64,000 nt of DNA, from contig NZ_AP019657.1 of the NCBI RefSeq assembly GCF_009938225.1, positions 62,001 to 126,000 on the forward strand, written 5' to 3'. Numbering within the stretch: the first letter of the stretch is position 1; each line of letters begins with the position of its first letter. Positions 48,011 to 58,631 of this stretch are shown here, one piece after another. This DNA comes from Vibrio ponticus (GTDB taxonomy: Bacteria; Pseudomonadota; Gammaproteobacteria; Enterobacterales; Vibrionaceae). Made by a program: the position numbers and the translations under genes. Below the pieces are notes generated by a model. It ran no database searches. It was not told where the DNA came from and saw only the letters and a program-made list of their open reading frames with translations.

Positions 48011-48482
48011 CTCATGCGTTAATAAAAGTATATAGCTGATTTTATTAAAGTTGCACAATTCAACGTCAATTTAGTGAGCAGATTTGTTCGCTTGATGGCT
48101 GTCTATTGCTCATGTTTGACGATTTATTGCGCGGCTTTGGTATATGCAACCAGCACTTTTAGTTGTGCCACTGCTTTCTTACACTTTGATGTCATTCATA
48201 ATTGCGGCGAAATTTTGTTAGGAAATGCGCGCTAGGCACGTGACCAATGTCACAGCTTCGAGTAATATTAGCGACCTTTTTTCGTGCCATAGCTGACCTT
48301 AAAATTCCCCGTCAGTCGCCTTTGAAATGGCGCGAGAGCAGCTAAAATATACCCTAGTAACTTTGATATGACTTTATCGTGTCAGCGTTTTCATTTAATG
48401 GAATCCTTGGTACGGCTTGGCACTTTTTACTTTGAAGTCACTGGGTATAAACAACAAATTGATTAAATGAGGTAGTCGATTC
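48011..48482. promoter_or_regulatory. divergent promoter region between phoH and rapA
   Basis: 472 bp without a gene (with the phoH leader, the gap is 688 bp). Contains a minus-strand promoter candidate for phoH, TTGTGC-N18-TATATA (48029-48058), a CRP-like site at 48239-48254, and AT-rich sequence before rapA. The rapA start follows a GAGG ribosome binding site. Confidence 0.45.
48239..48254. promoter_or_regulatory. CRP-like site between phoH and rapA
   Basis: CGTGA-CCAATG-TCACA: nine of ten half-site bases match the CRP consensus with the correct spacer. 229 bp before phoH's upstream frame and 229 bp before rapA. Confidence 0.5.
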
Positions 48483-51389
48483 ATGACATTTGCTTTGGGC
48501 CAACGCTGGATTAGCGATACGGAAAGTGATCTAGGTTTAGGAACCGTCGTTGCATTGGATGCTCGTACAGTAACGCTAATGTTTGCTGCATCAGAAGAGA
48601 ATCGTGTTTATGCTCGTAGTGATGCGCCCGTAACTCGCGTGAGCTTCAATGTTGGTGACGTAGTAGAGAGCCAGCAAGGTTGGTCACTAAAAGTTGAGCA
48701 AGTGGTCGAGGAACAAGGACTACTGTCATACATTGGTACGCGTGAAGATAACGATGAAGAAGTTGTACTACGCGAAATCATGCTGAGTAACCAGATTCGT
48801 TTTAATAAGCCTCAAGATAAGTTGTACGCTGGTCAAATCGACCGTATGGACAACTTTGTGTTGCGTTACCGTGCACTAAAAAATCAGTACGAACAACATA
48901 AGAGCCCAATGCGTGGTCTCTGTGGTATGCGTGCAGGTTTGATCCCTCACCAGTTGTACATTGCTCACGAAGTTGGTCGTCGTCACGCACCACGCGTACT
49001 GTTGGCTGATGAAGTAGGTCTAGGTAAGACTATCGAAGCGGGCATGATCATTCACCAACAAGTATTGGCGGGTCGTGCTGAGCGTATCCTTATCGTGGTA
49101 CCTGAAACACTGCAACACCAATGGTTAGTTGAGATGATGCGTCGCTTTAACCTGCACTTCTCAATCTTTGATGAAGAGCGCTGCATTGAAGCGTTTGCTG
49201 AGTCGGATAACCCATTTGATACCCAGCAATATGTGTTGTGTTCACTCGATTTCCTACGTAAGAGTCGTAAGCGCTACGAGCAAGCATTAGAAGGTGAGTG
49301 GGATCTACTGGTTGTCGATGAAGCGCACCACCTAGAGTGGAGCCAAGATAAACCAAGCCGCGAATACCAAGTGGTTGAAGGTTTAGCTGAACGTACCCCT
49401 GGTGTCCTACTGCTAACCGCAACGCCAGAGCAATTGGGTCGCGAGAGTCACTTTGCTCGTCTGCGCCTGTTGGATTCAGACCGTTTCTACGATTACCAAG
49501 CATTTGTTAAAGAAGAAGAACAATACGCACCAGTAGCAGATTCTGTCAGCATGTTGTTCTCTGGTCAGCCGTTGCCTGATGACGCGAAAAACCAAATTAC
49601 TGAGCTACTATCTGAGCAAGATGTTGAACCGCTATTCCGCATTATTGAAAGCAATAGTGATGAAGCCGATAAAGCGGCCGCTCGCCAAGAGTTGATTGAT
49701 AACCTAATGGATCGCCATGGTACTGGTCGTGTGTTGTTCCGTAATACACGTGCGGCAATCAAAGGTTTCCCAACTCGTAACGTGCACCTATTGCCAATGG
49801 CAATCCCACAGCAATACACCACGTCGATGCGTGTTGCGGGTATGATCGGCGGTAAGATGAGCCCAGAGGCTCGCGCGCTGAAAAACCTTTACCCAGAAGA
49901 GATTTTCCAAGAGTTTGAAGGTGAAGACTCAAGCTGGTGGCAATTTGACTCTCGTGTGAACTGGTTACTTGAGAAAATCAAAGATAAACGTAGCGAGAAA
50001 ATTTTGGTGATCGCATCGCGTGCCAGCACTGCACTGCAACTCGAGCAAGCGCTGCGTGAGCGTGAAGGTATCCGTGCGACTGTATTCCACGAAGGTATGT
50101 CGATTCTAGAGCGTGACAAAGCGGCGGCTTACTTTGCTCAAGAAGAGGGCGGTGCTCAGGTACTTATCTGTAGCGAAATCGGCTCGGAAGGTCGTAACTT
50201 CCAGTTCGCTAACCAACTGGTGATGTTCGATTTACCATTCAACCCAGACTTACTTGAACAGCGTATTGGTCGTTTGGATCGTATCGGTCAAAACCGCGAT
50301 ATCGATATCCATGTGCCGTACCTAGAAGGGACCTCGCAAGCGATTCTAGCGCGTTGGTTTGATGAAGGCCTAAACGCATTTGCGGAAACCTGTCCAACGG
50401 GGCGTTCGGTGTATGATCGTTTCTCAGACCGTTTGATTGAAATCTTGGCGTCTGGTAGCAGTGAAGGTTTAGATGAGGTGATTGAAGAATCAGCTCAAAT
50501 GAACAAAGAGCTGAAAGCGCAACTTGAGCAAGGTCGCGACCGCCTATTAGAGATGCACTCTAACGGTGGTGAACGTGCTCAAGAAATCGTTGAGAAAATC
50601 TCAGCAACCGACGGTGATACCAATCTAGTCACGTTCGCATTAAGCCTATTTGACACCATTGGTTTGGACCAAGATGACAAAGGTGAAAATGCGCTAGTCG
50701 TGACGCCATCTGATCATATGATGGTGCCAAGCTATCCAGGTTTACCATACGAAGGCGCCACGATTACTTTCGATCGTGAGACGGCGCTTTCGCGAGAAGA
50801 TATGCACTTTATCAGTTGGGAGCACCCGATGATCCAAGGTGGTATTGATCTACTGATGAGTGAAGGGGTGGGTACCGCAGCGGTATCGCTATTGAAAAAC
50901 AAAGCGCTACCGGTTGGCACTATGCTACTTGAGCTTGTTTACAAGGTTGATGCGCAAGCGCCGAAACGCAGTGGTATCAGCCGCTTCTTGCCACAAACTC
51001 CAATTCGTATGATGTTGGATGGCAAAGGTAATGATCTGTCTGAGCAGGTAGAGTTTGAGAGTTTCAACCGTCAATTGAGCCCTGTTGGTCGTCATATTGC
51101 GGCGAAATTGGTGACTTCAGTGCAAGCGCAGGTGCATCAGCTAATTGGTGCTGGTGACAAACTGGTTGAGAGTAAGGTAGAAGCAATTCGAGCCCAAGCT
51201 CAACAAGAGATGCAAGTTAGCCTTAACGGTGAGCTAGAGCGTCTACAAGCACTGAAGGCGGTTAACCCGAACATTCGTGATGAAGAAATTGACGCGATTG
51301 ATGCTCAAATCAAAGAGCTAACAGGCTACATCAGCAAAGCGCAGTTCCAACTAGACTCACTACGTATGATCGTGGTTTCTCACCAATAA
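48483..51389 (+). CDS. rapA: RNA polymerase-associated helicase-like protein RapA
   Basis: 968 residues, same size as E. coli RapA. Swi2/Snf2 ATPase that recycles stalled RNA polymerase. N-terminal Tudor-like domains (about 1-110, [20 protein letters not shown]), ATPase lobe one with [12 protein letters not shown] and [10 protein letters not shown], lobe two with [12 protein letters not shown] and [11 protein letters not shown], and the long C-terminal region typical of RapA. Followed by rluA, as in E. coli. Confidence 0.98.
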   Translation: MTFALGQRWISDTESDLGLGTVVALDARTVTLMFAASEENRVYARSDAPVTRVSFNVGDVVESQQGWSLKVEQVVEEQGLLSYIGTREDNDEEVVLREIMLSNQIRFNKPQDKLYAGQIDRMDNFVLRYRALKNQYEQHKSPMRGLCGMRAGLIPHQLYIAHEVGRRHAPRVLLADEVGLGKTIEAGMIIHQQVLAGRAERILIVVPETLQHQWLVEMMRRFNLHFSIFDEERCIEAFAESDNPFDTQQYVLCSLDFLRKSRKRYEQALEGEWDLLVVDEAHHLEWSQDKPSREYQVVEGLAERTPGVLLLTATPEQLGRESHFARLRLLDSDRFYDYQAFVKEEEQYAPVADSVSMLFSGQPLPDDAKNQITELLSEQDVEPLFRIIESNSDEADKAAARQELIDNLMDRHGTGRVLFRNTRAAIKGFPTRNVHLLPMAIPQQYTTSMRVAGMIGGKMSPEARALKNLYPEEIFQEFEGEDSSWWQFDSRVNWLLEKIKDKRSEKILVIASRASTALQLEQALREREGIRATVFHEGMSILERDKAAAYFAQEEGGAQVLICSEIGSEGRNFQFANQLVMFDLPFNPDLLEQRIGRLDRIGQNRDIDIHVPYLEGTSQAILARWFDEGLNAFAETCPTGRSVYDRFSDRLIEILASGSSEGLDEVIEESAQMNKELKAQLEQGRDRLLEMHSNGGERAQEIVEKISATDGDTNLVTFALSLFDTIGLDQDDKGENALVVTPSDHMMVPSYPGLPYEGATITFDRETALSREDMHFISWEHPMIQGGIDLLMSEGVGTAAVSLLKNKALPVGTMLLELVYKVDAQAPKRSGISRFLPQTPIRMMLDGKGNDLSEQVEFESFNRQLSPVGRHIAAKLVTSVQAQVHQLIGAGDKLVESKVEAIRAQAQQEMQVSLNGELERLQALKAVNPNIRDEEIDAIDAQIKELTGYISKAQFQLDSLRMIVVSHQ

Positions 51390-51402
51390 TCCCATCTATT
51401 GC

Positions 51403-51436
51403 GGGCGATAGGCTGAGTGCTATCGCCCGTTTCTTG
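51403..51436 (+). terminator. terminator after rapA
   Basis: CGGGCGATAG, loop GCTGAGTG, CTATCGCCCG then TTTCTT: perfect 10-bp stem. It ends only 12 bases before rluA, so read-through must supply rluA or the gene has a promoter in rapA. Confidence 0.7.
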
Positions 51437-51447
51437 GAGCAAGTAAC

Positions 51448-52185
51448 ATGGCAATGCTGGAATACAACCCACCTCGCGATCCTTGGGTTGAGATCGTCTT
51501 TGAGGATGAGCATATCTTAGCGATCAACAAACCATCGGGGTTATTGTCTGTACCAGGACGTTTACCTGAGCACCATGATAGTGCTTGGAGTCGTGTGTTA
51601 GAAACCTACCCAGATGCACAGGTGGTCCACCGTTTAGATATGGATACGTCAGGGTTAATGGTACTCGCAAAGAACAAACGTGCAGAGAGTGCGTTGAAAA
51701 AGCAGTTTCAATACCGTTTAACCCATAAGGTCTACTATGCTCGAGTATGGGGGCATGTCGATCAAAGTGAAGGTGTGCTGGAGTTTCCTCTGATTTGCGA
51801 TTGGGAAAATAGACCAAGACAAAAGGTCTGTTATGAGACGGGTAAGCCATCGAAAACCATCTTCCAAGTGGCGAAGTATGAAGAGAACACCACTATCGTC
51901 AGGTTATTACCTGTCACTGGACGTTCACACCAGTTGCGTGTGCATATGCAGGCGTTAGGGCATCCAATCGTTGGTGATGAGTTTTATTCTGAAGGTGAAG
52001 CGTTTAGTTGCTCGGACCGTTTGGCTCTGCATGCTGCTGAGCTAAGCTTTTATCATCCACGCAGTCATTGGCTACGAAGTATTTTTGTACCTTGTGACTT
52101 CTATCCGGAAGCAGAAGAGATGATCTTTAACTATTTCGATCCTGTGCGAAAATTACCGGATTACAAAACGCTGCCACGACCATAA
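51448..52185 (+). CDS. rluA: pseudouridine synthase RluA
   Basis: 245 residues. Modifies U746 of 23S rRNA and U32 of several tRNAs. Catalytic Asp64 lies in HRLDMDTSGL, the same numbering as in E. coli; VTGRSHQLRVHMQALGHPIVGD is the second family signature. Separated from rapA by a short gap with a terminator. Confidence 0.95.
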   Translation: MAMLEYNPPRDPWVEIVFEDEHILAINKPSGLLSVPGRLPEHHDSAWSRVLETYPDAQVVHRLDMDTSGLMVLAKNKRAESALKKQFQYRLTHKVYYARVWGHVDQSEGVLEFPLICDWENRPRQKVCYETGKPSKTIFQVAKYEENTTIVRLLPVTGRSHQLRVHMQALGHPIVGDEFYSEGEAFSCSDRLALHAAELSFYHPRSHWLRSIFVPCDFYPEAEEMIFNYFDPVRKLPDYKTLPRP

Positions 52186-52275
52186 TGCCGCGCAAAAACT
52201 ATCGCGTCGTTACGAGCGCAAGACTAACTACAGTGATGTAGATTGAGTAATAGGCAGTGAAATAAGGAGAAATTT

Positions 52276-53238
52276 ATGTCGCTGCCTACTGTTGTCTTTC
52301 TTGATCGCTCAACCATCCCAGATCATATTGAGTTTCCTCACCTACCTTTTGACCACCAATGGGTCGAATACGATACCACTGAACAAAATCAGATTGTTGA
52401 ACGTTTGAGTCAAGCTCAAATCGTGATCACTAACAAAGTCGTGCTGGATCGCAGTACGCTTTCGCTCCTGCCCAATCTCGAGTTAATCGCCGTTTCAGCC
52501 ACGGGTTTTAACAACATTGATATCGATTACTGTCGCGAAGCAGGTATTGCGGTGGCGAATGTTCGCGGTTACGCGACGCAATCTGTCCCTGAGCATGTTA
52601 TCGCGCTGATGTTTGCGCTAAGGCGCAATTTGATGGGGTATCACCGCGACATTGCTGACGGAGAATGGCAGCGCAAGCAGCAGTTTTGCTTTTTTACTCA
52701 TCCGATTGGGGATATCGCTGGTGCAACGCTTGGGGTGATTGGCAGTGGGGAGCTTGGGCAGGCAACGGCGACCTTAGCCAAAGCGCTAGGGATGAACATT
52801 ATTTTTGCTGAACGTAAAGGGGCGACGAATTACCGAGAAGGTTACTTACCTTTTGAACAGGTGCTGATGCTTGCTGATGTGATTACCTTACATTGCCCGC
52901 TTACGGAAGAGACGCGTGATCTGATTGGCACCAAAGAGTTAGCGAAGATGAAGCCTGACGCCTTACTGATCAATACCGGGCGGGGTGGATTAGTTAATGA
53001 ACAGGCACTTGTGGATGCGTTGAAAACTCAGCAGGTTGGCGGTGCAGGTGTGGATGTATTTAGCCAAGAGCCAGCCGATGAGAGTAACCCACTGTTAGCC
53101 AATAGCCATTTACCCAATTTATTGTTAACGCCTCATGTTGCTTGGGGCAGCGATTCCGCGATTGAAAAGTTGACTCATATCTTAATGGACAATATTCGTG
53201 CTTACATGGATGGGGAAGAGCAAAACCGTGTGGTTTAA
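52276..53238 (+). CDS. D-2-hydroxyacid dehydrogenase, glycerate dehydrogenase type
   Basis: 320 residues. NAD(P)-dependent reductase of the D-isomer family. Seen: nucleotide motif GVIGSGELGQATATLAK, catalytic Arg in INTGRGGLVNE, Glu in SQEPADESNPLL, and His in LLTPHVAWGS. Closest by pattern to HprA-like hydroxypyruvate/glycerate dehydrogenases, but the substrate cannot be settled by eye. Convergent with valS across a bidirectional terminator. Confidence 0.88.
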   Translation: MSLPTVVFLDRSTIPDHIEFPHLPFDHQWVEYDTTEQNQIVERLSQAQIVITNKVVLDRSTLSLLPNLELIAVSATGFNNIDIDYCREAGIAVANVRGYATQSVPEHVIALMFALRRNLMGYHRDIADGEWQRKQQFCFFTHPIGDIAGATLGVIGSGELGQATATLAKALGMNIIFAERKGATNYREGYLPFEQVLMLADVITLHCPLTEETRDLIGTKELAKMKPDALLINTGRGGLVNEQALVDALKTQQVGGAGVDVFSQEPADESNPLLANSHLPNLLLTPHVAWGSDSAIEKLTHILMDNIRAYMDGEEQNRVV

Positions 53239-53264
53239 ATTTTTCTTACAGTTTTGAGATAAAA

Positions 53265-53290
53265 AAAGACCGGTCATTCGACCGGTCTTT
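53265..53290. terminator. bidirectional terminator before valS end
   Basis: AAAGACCGGTC, loop ATTC, GACCGGTCTTT: perfect stem with A and T runs. Confidence 0.9.
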
Positions 53291-53310
53291 CTCTTGTGCG
53301 TTAGCTTAAA

Positions 53311-56166
53311 TTACAGTGCAGCGATAGTCGCTTTTTGCTCTTCAAGTTTCGCTAGTGTTTCTTGGTAGCCAACGAGCTTTTCACGCTCTTGAGCAACAAC
53401 CGCTTCAGGCGCTTTAGCAACGAAACCTTCGTTGCCTAGTTTACCTTCTAGACGTTTGATCTCGCCGTGTGTCTTCTTGATTTCGCCATCAAGACGAGCA
53501 AGCTCAGCATCTTTGTCAATCAGACCCGCCATTGGGATCATCAGCTCAGACTTAGCCACTAGTGCAGTTGCACACGCTGGTGTTTCTTCACCGGCTGCTA
53601 GCACGCGTACCGATTCTAGTTTCGCTAGAGACATCAGTACTTGCTTGTTCGCTTCAAGGCGCGCAGCATCTTTCTCGTCAGCTTTCAGCATCACTTCCAG
53701 AGGTTTACCTGGGTTGATGTCGTATTCTGCACGTAGGTTACGGATGCTAGTGATGAACGCTTTCACCCACTCGATATCGTCTAGCGCTTCTTGGTTGAAG
53801 TTCGCTTCGTCGTATTGAGGTAGTGCTTGTAGCATGATGGTCTCGCCTTCAACACCTTCTACTAGTGGCTTGATGCTTTGCCAGATAGTTTCTGTGATGT
53901 AAGGGATCACTGGGTGAGCTAGACGCAGCGTCTTCTCAAGTACCGTGATTAGCGTGCGACGAGTACCACGTTGTTGTGCTTCAGTGCCTTTCCATAGAAC
54001 CGGTTTAGTTAGCTCTAGGTACCAGTCACAGAATTGGTTCCAGATGAACTCATACAGCGTGTTTGCAGCCATATCTAGACGGAAGTTGTCGATATGGTTG
54101 TTGAACGATTTTGCTGCTAGTTCAAACTGAGACTCGATCCATTTGTCCGCTAGTGAGTATTCAATCTCACCACCGTTGAAGCCACAATCTTGCTCTTCTG
54201 TGTTCATCATTACGTAACGGCTAGCGTTCCATAGTTTGTTACAGAAGTTGCGGTAACCTTCTAGGCGTTTCATATCCCAGTTGATATCACGACCCGTTGA
54301 TGCCATCGCAGCAAGTGTAAAGCGCAGCGCGTCAGTACCGTATGCTTCGATACCGTTTTCAAATGTCTTACGCGTGTTCTTCTCGATCTTCGCTGCTAGT
54401 TGAGGCTGCATCATGTTGCCACAGCGTTTCTCTACTAGAGACTCTAGGTCGATACCATCGATCATATCGATAGGGTCAAGTACGTTACCTTTCGACTTAG
54501 ACATCTTGTCGCCGTTTTCGTCACGGATCAGACCAGTAACGTAAACCGTTTTGAATGGTACTTGTGGTTTGCCGTTTTCGTCTTTAACGAAGTGCATGGT
54601 CATCATGATCATGCGCGCAACCCAGAAGAAGATGATGTCAAAGCCAGTTACTAGCACGTCTGAAGGGTGGAATACTTTCAGATCGTCAGTTTGCTCTGGC
54701 CAGCCTTGAGTACCAAACGTCCAAAGTGCAGAAGAGAACCATGTATCTAGTACGTCTTCGTCTTGGTGTAGTTCGATCACTGACTCTAGGTTGTTGTTTT
54801 GACGCACTTCGTCTTCACTGCGACCTACGTAAACATTGCCTTGGTTGTCGTACCATGCAGGGATGCGGTGACCCCACCATAGCTGACGAGAGATACACCA
54901 GTCTTGAACGTCACGCATCCAAGAGAAGTACATGTTTTCGTATTGCTTAGGTACGAACTGGATGTCGCCGTTTTCAACCGCTTCAACGGCAGTTTTCGCT
55001 AGCGGTGCAGTACGTACGTACCATTGGTCTGTTAGCATTGGTTCAATAACCACGCCGCCACGGTCGCCGTAAGGGACTTGTAGGTCGTGATCTTTGATCT
55101 CTTCTAGTAGACCTAGCTCATCGAATTCAGCCACGATTGCTTTACGTGCAGCAAAACGCTCCATACCGTGGTATTTCGCAGGTAGCTCAGTACCGTAAAC
55201 ATCAGACGCTTCGCCGTTAGTATTGAATACTTCAGCCGCATCACGGATGTTGGCATCGAAAGTCAGAATGTTGATCATTGGTAGCTGGTGGCGCTTACCC
55301 ACTTCGTAGTCATTGAAGTCGTGCGCAGGTGTGATTTTCACACAACCAGTACCTTTCTCCATATCCGCGTGCTCATCGCCCACGATTAGGATGCGACGAT
55401 TAACGATAGGAAGAATAATTTCTTTACCAATTAGGTCTTTGTAGCGAGGGTCTTCAGGGTTAACCGCAACACCAGTGTCGCCTAGCATGGTTTCAGGACG
55501 AGTCGTTGCAACTACGATGTAGTCTTTGCCGTCAGCTGTCTTAACGCCGTCTGCTAGTGGGTAGCGGAAGTGCCACATATTGCCTTTAGTATCTTTGTTC
55601 TCAACTTCAAGATCAGAGATAGCCGTGTGCAGTTTCGGGTCCCAGTTAACTAGACGCTTACCACGGTAGATAAGGTCATCTTCGTATAGGCGTACGAAAA
55701 CTTCTTGCACCGCGTTTGATAGACCATCATCCATCGTAAAGCGCTCACGATCCCAGTCTACAGATGCACCAAGGCGACGTAGCTGTTTAGTGATAGTACC
55801 GCCAGACTCGCCTTTCCATTCCCAGATTTTGTCGATGAAAGCTTCACGACCGTAATCGTGTTTTGTTTTACCTTCTTCAGCCGCAATCTTACGCTCAACA
55901 ACCATTTGAGTTGCGATACCAGCGTGGTCAGTACCCACTTGCCAAAGGGTGTTTTTGCCCTTCATACGCTCACAACGGATAAGAGTATCCATGATCGTAT
56001 CTTGGAACGCGTGGCCCATATGTAGGCTACCAGTGACGTTCGGTGGCGGGATCATGATGCTGTAAGCTTCTTTAGTCGTGTCACCGTGTGGCTTGAAGTA
56101 GCCTTGCTCTTCCCAAGTCTGATACAGAGCTTGTTCGATTGAAGTTGGGTTGTATGTTTTTTCCAT
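53311..56166 (-). CDS. valS: valyl-tRNA synthetase
   Basis: 951 residues from ATG 56166. Class I synthetase charging tRNA-Val. Signatures: [15 protein letters not shown] (HIGH-type), editing domain with [29 protein letters not shown] (KMSKS), anticodon-binding helices, and a C-terminal coiled coil (about 880-945, [14 protein letters not shown]). An open frame reaches 56229 but [12 protein letters not shown] is the normal N-terminus and follows GAGGAG. holC lies upstream. Confidence 0.97.
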   Translation of the reverse strand: MEKTYNPTSIEQALYQTWEEQGYFKPHGDTTKEAYSIMIPPPNVTGSLHMGHAFQDTIMDTLIRCERMKGKNTLWQVGTDHAGIATQMVVERKIAAEEGKTKHDYGREAFIDKIWEWKGESGGTITKQLRRLGASVDWDRERFTMDDGLSNAVQEVFVRLYEDDLIYRGKRLVNWDPKLHTAISDLEVENKDTKGNMWHFRYPLADGVKTADGKDYIVVATTRPETMLGDTGVAVNPEDPRYKDLIGKEIILPIVNRRILIVGDEHADMEKGTGCVKITPAHDFNDYEVGKRHQLPMINILTFDANIRDAAEVFNTNGEASDVYGTELPAKYHGMERFAARKAIVAEFDELGLLEEIKDHDLQVPYGDRGGVVIEPMLTDQWYVRTAPLAKTAVEAVENGDIQFVPKQYENMYFSWMRDVQDWCISRQLWWGHRIPAWYDNQGNVYVGRSEDEVRQNNNLESVIELHQDEDVLDTWFSSALWTFGTQGWPEQTDDLKVFHPSDVLVTGFDIIFFWVARMIMMTMHFVKDENGKPQVPFKTVYVTGLIRDENGDKMSKSKGNVLDPIDMIDGIDLESLVEKRCGNMMQPQLAAKIEKNTRKTFENGIEAYGTDALRFTLAAMASTGRDINWDMKRLEGYRNFCNKLWNASRYVMMNTEEQDCGFNGGEIEYSLADKWIESQFELAAKSFNNHIDNFRLDMAANTLYEFIWNQFCDWYLELTKPVLWKGTEAQQRGTRRTLITVLEKTLRLAHPVIPYITETIWQSIKPLVEGVEGETIMLQALPQYDEANFNQEALDDIEWVKAFITSIRNLRAEYDINPGKPLEVMLKADEKDAARLEANKQVLMSLAKLESVRVLAAGEETPACATALVAKSELMIPMAGLIDKDAELARLDGEIKKTHGEIKRLEGKLGNEGFVAKAPEAVVAQEREKLVGYQETLAKLEEQKATIAAL

Positions 56167-56316
56167 AGCGCTCTTTCTCCTCATCATATTTGGGCTAATA
56201 GCGGCGTTAACTGCATTCATAAAGCTCAATCACATACTTATGTATGCTCATGAGTTTACTCACTGGTTGCCTTGCTCTAAGCCCAACTATTTCGAGGACT
56301 GGTTCTGGTTAATCAT

Positions 56317-56372
56317 GGTCAATTCTTATAAGTGAACTCTCTGGAAGGAGAGCTTAACTATAAGGATTGACC
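56317..56372. other. 56-bp imperfect palindrome between holC and valS
   Basis: GGTCAATTCTTATA (56317-56330) and TATAAGGATTGACC (56359-56372) match as inverted repeats at 13 of 14 positions; the inner parts GTGAACTCTC and GGAGAGCTTAAC pair with small bulges. It begins one base after the holC stop, so it could end holC transcripts, but it has no T run. Confidence 0.6.
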
Positions 56373-56373
56373 G

Positions 56374-56823
56374 TTACGGATGTTCGATCTCGATCGTTTG
56401 CAGCTGGTAGCCAGCTTGACGGTAGATTTTATACCTTTCTCGTGCGAGCTGTTTAGCTTTTTCTTCGCAAGGGACGAAGTCTACCACTTGAGCAAACTTG
56501 TTCGCAAAGGTTGTCTCATTTTCCGCCAAATTAATTACTAATTGACGGTTCCAAGAGGGTTTAACCCCTTGATGACCGATTTCGATATTAGTGGCATAGC
56601 GTGGTCCTTCACCAACGAGGTTATGCGCAATAAACTTATCTGCCTCAACTTGCCAAAAAAGTTCTGCAATTGCTTCGGCGTGACGCTTATCTTGGCAGTT
56701 TAAGTATACTTTAGCTCCTTGACGGGCAAAGTGTTGACTTAGAAACACAACATAATCAGCGAAACCTGTTTCTGTTGCTTGTGGGCTATCGGTTTTGATG
56801 ATGTAGAAAGTTGCTGTTTGCAT
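56374..56823 (-). CDS. holC: DNA polymerase III chi subunit
   Basis: 149 residues. Chi links the clamp loader to SSB through psi. MQTATFYIIKTDSPQ at the start, KVYLNCQDKRHAEAIAELFWQ, and the FIAHNLVGEGP and PSWNRQLVINLAE stretches are typical. Between pepA and valS, the same order as in E. coli. Confidence 0.95.
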   Translation of the reverse strand: MQTATFYIIKTDSPQATETGFADYVVFLSQHFARQGAKVYLNCQDKRHAEAIAELFWQVEADKFIAHNLVGEGPRYATNIEIGHQGVKPSWNRQLVINLAENETTFANKFAQVVDFVPCEEKAKQLARERYKIYRQAGYQLQTIEIEHP

Positions 56824-56891
56824 TACGCTCTCGCTTGCCGTTGCTTTATCCTAAAGCTTATTGCCAAACATAATTTAGCTTGGCGTATTAA

Positions 56892-56911
56892 AAAAGGGCC
56901 TTGCGGCCCTT
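56892..56911 (-). terminator. terminator after pepA
   Basis: AAGGGCC, loop GCAA, GGCCCTT and TTTTAATA on the minus strand. Confidence 0.8.
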
Positions 56912-56929
56912 CTTGTTATTGTACAGAAA

Positions 56930-58438
56930 TTATTCTTCTGTCTCTTGGCCGCTGCGGTTCAAAAGGAATTGGACTAGCATTGAGACCGGACGACCTGTCG
57001 AGCCTTTTGCTGCGCCTGATTTCCATGCAGTGCCTGCGATATCAATGTGTGCCCAGTTGTACTTCTTAGCAAATTTCGATAGGAAGCAACCAGCTGTGAT
57101 GGTACCTGCAGCACGACCACCGATATTCGCCATGTCAGCAAATGGGCTCTTTAGCTGTTCATGGTATTCGTCCGCCATTGGTAGACGCCATGCGCGATCG
57201 CTCGCTTGCTCAGAGGCATTGACTAGCTCATGAGAGAGTGGGTTGTGGTTTGAAAGTACACCACTGATATGGTGACCCAGTGCAATCACACATGCACCCG
57301 TTAGCGTGGCAACATCAATAACACAGTCTGGTTCAAAACGCTCAACGTAAGTTAATGCGTCACATAGAACCAAACGACCTTCTGCATCGGTGTTTAGCAC
57401 TTCAACCGTTTGGCCAGACATGGTGGTTAGAATATCACCAGGTCGGTAAGCATTGCTGCCAGGCATGTTTTCACAACCTGCTAATACGCCGATCACGTTT
57501 AGTGGTAGATTTAGCTTCGCAAGTGCTTTCATTGCGCCGAAAACAGAAGCAGCACCACACATGTCGTACTTCATCTCATCCATCGCTTCGCTAGGCTTGA
57601 TAGAAATACCGCCTGAATCGAAGGTTAGACCCTTACCGACAAGTACAATTGGTTTTGCATCTGGATCTGGGTTGCCTTTGTACTCAATGATCGACATCAT
57701 CGATTCATTTTTCGAGCCGCGACCTACCGCTAGGTATGAAGTCATGCCCAGTTTTTCCATCTCTTGCTCACCAATGATCTTAGAGGTCACTGATTCATAG
57801 TCATCTGCTAGACGACGAGCTTGAGAAGCAAGGTAGGCAGGGTTTGCTACGTTTGGCGGCATGTTGCCAAGGTCTTTTGATGCTTTAACGCCAGAAGCGA
57901 TGGCTAGACCGTGGGCGATAGCGCGCTCACCAAGGTTTAGTTCACGACGAGTTGGTACGTTGAAAACTAGTTTGCGCAGTGGTCGACGAGTTTCTGGCTT
58001 AACCGTTTTAAATTGGTCAAACGTGTATAAACCATCTTTGGTTGCTTCAACCGCTTGACGTACTTTCCAGTAAGTATCGCGCCCTTTAACGTGCAGTTCG
58101 GTTAGGAAACATACCGCTTCCATTGAACCAGTCTCGTTAAGCGTGTTGATGGTTTTTTGAATGATCTCTTTGTACTGACGTTCGCCAAGCTCACGCTCTT
58201 TACCGCAACCAACAAGCAATACGCGCTCCGATAGCACGCCTGGTACTTGATGCAGTAACAGCATCTGACCTGGTTTACCTTCTAGATCACCGCGACGTAG
58301 TAATGAACTAATGTAGCCATCACTAATCTTATCTAGCTGTTCGGCGACTGGAGAAAGGCGACGTGGCTCGAATACGCCCACGACGATACAAGCGCTGCGT
58401 TGTTTCTCAGGGCTACCACTTTTTACACTGAACTCCAT
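56930..58438 (-). CDS. pepA: leucyl aminopeptidase PepA
   Basis: 502 residues, normal length. Hexameric manganese/zinc aminopeptidase; in E. coli it also binds DNA, controlling carAB and aiding Xer recombination at cer. Active-site signatures: [34 protein letters not shown] and [12 protein letters not shown]. Divergent from lptF, the standard arrangement. Note that xerD is also in this window. Confidence 0.97.
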   Translation of the reverse strand: MEFSVKSGSPEKQRSACIVVGVFEPRRLSPVAEQLDKISDGYISSLLRRGDLEGKPGQMLLLHQVPGVLSERVLLVGCGKERELGERQYKEIIQKTINTLNETGSMEAVCFLTELHVKGRDTYWKVRQAVEATKDGLYTFDQFKTVKPETRRPLRKLVFNVPTRRELNLGERAIAHGLAIASGVKASKDLGNMPPNVANPAYLASQARRLADDYESVTSKIIGEQEMEKLGMTSYLAVGRGSKNESMMSIIEYKGNPDPDAKPIVLVGKGLTFDSGGISIKPSEAMDEMKYDMCGAASVFGAMKALAKLNLPLNVIGVLAGCENMPGSNAYRPGDILTTMSGQTVEVLNTDAEGRLVLCDALTYVERFEPDCVIDVATLTGACVIALGHHISGVLSNHNPLSHELVNASEQASDRAWRLPMADEYHEQLKSPFADMANIGGRAAGTITAGCFLSKFAKKYNWAHIDIAGTAWKSGAAKGSTGRPVSMLVQFLLNRSGQETEE

Positions 58439-58631
58439 GCGTACTCCTACATCCTGAAGACAAATAGAACTAAATGTTAGATAATGCCTGCTTACTTGTT
58501 GATTCCATAATCGGAACTACCTTTAAATTAAGCACGCTAACAGATAGTTAGATATTTTAAAAAATAAAGGGTTCAACGGGAAATTATAGTGATTCAATTA
58601 AAAAAACAAGTTTTGTATAGGTAATTTCAGC

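Noticed and set aside
56150..56335. 61-codon hydrophobic plus-strand frame over the valS start
   Set aside because: Overlaps the valS 5' end antisense, no ribosome binding site, and covers a palindromic intergenic region; treated as chance.
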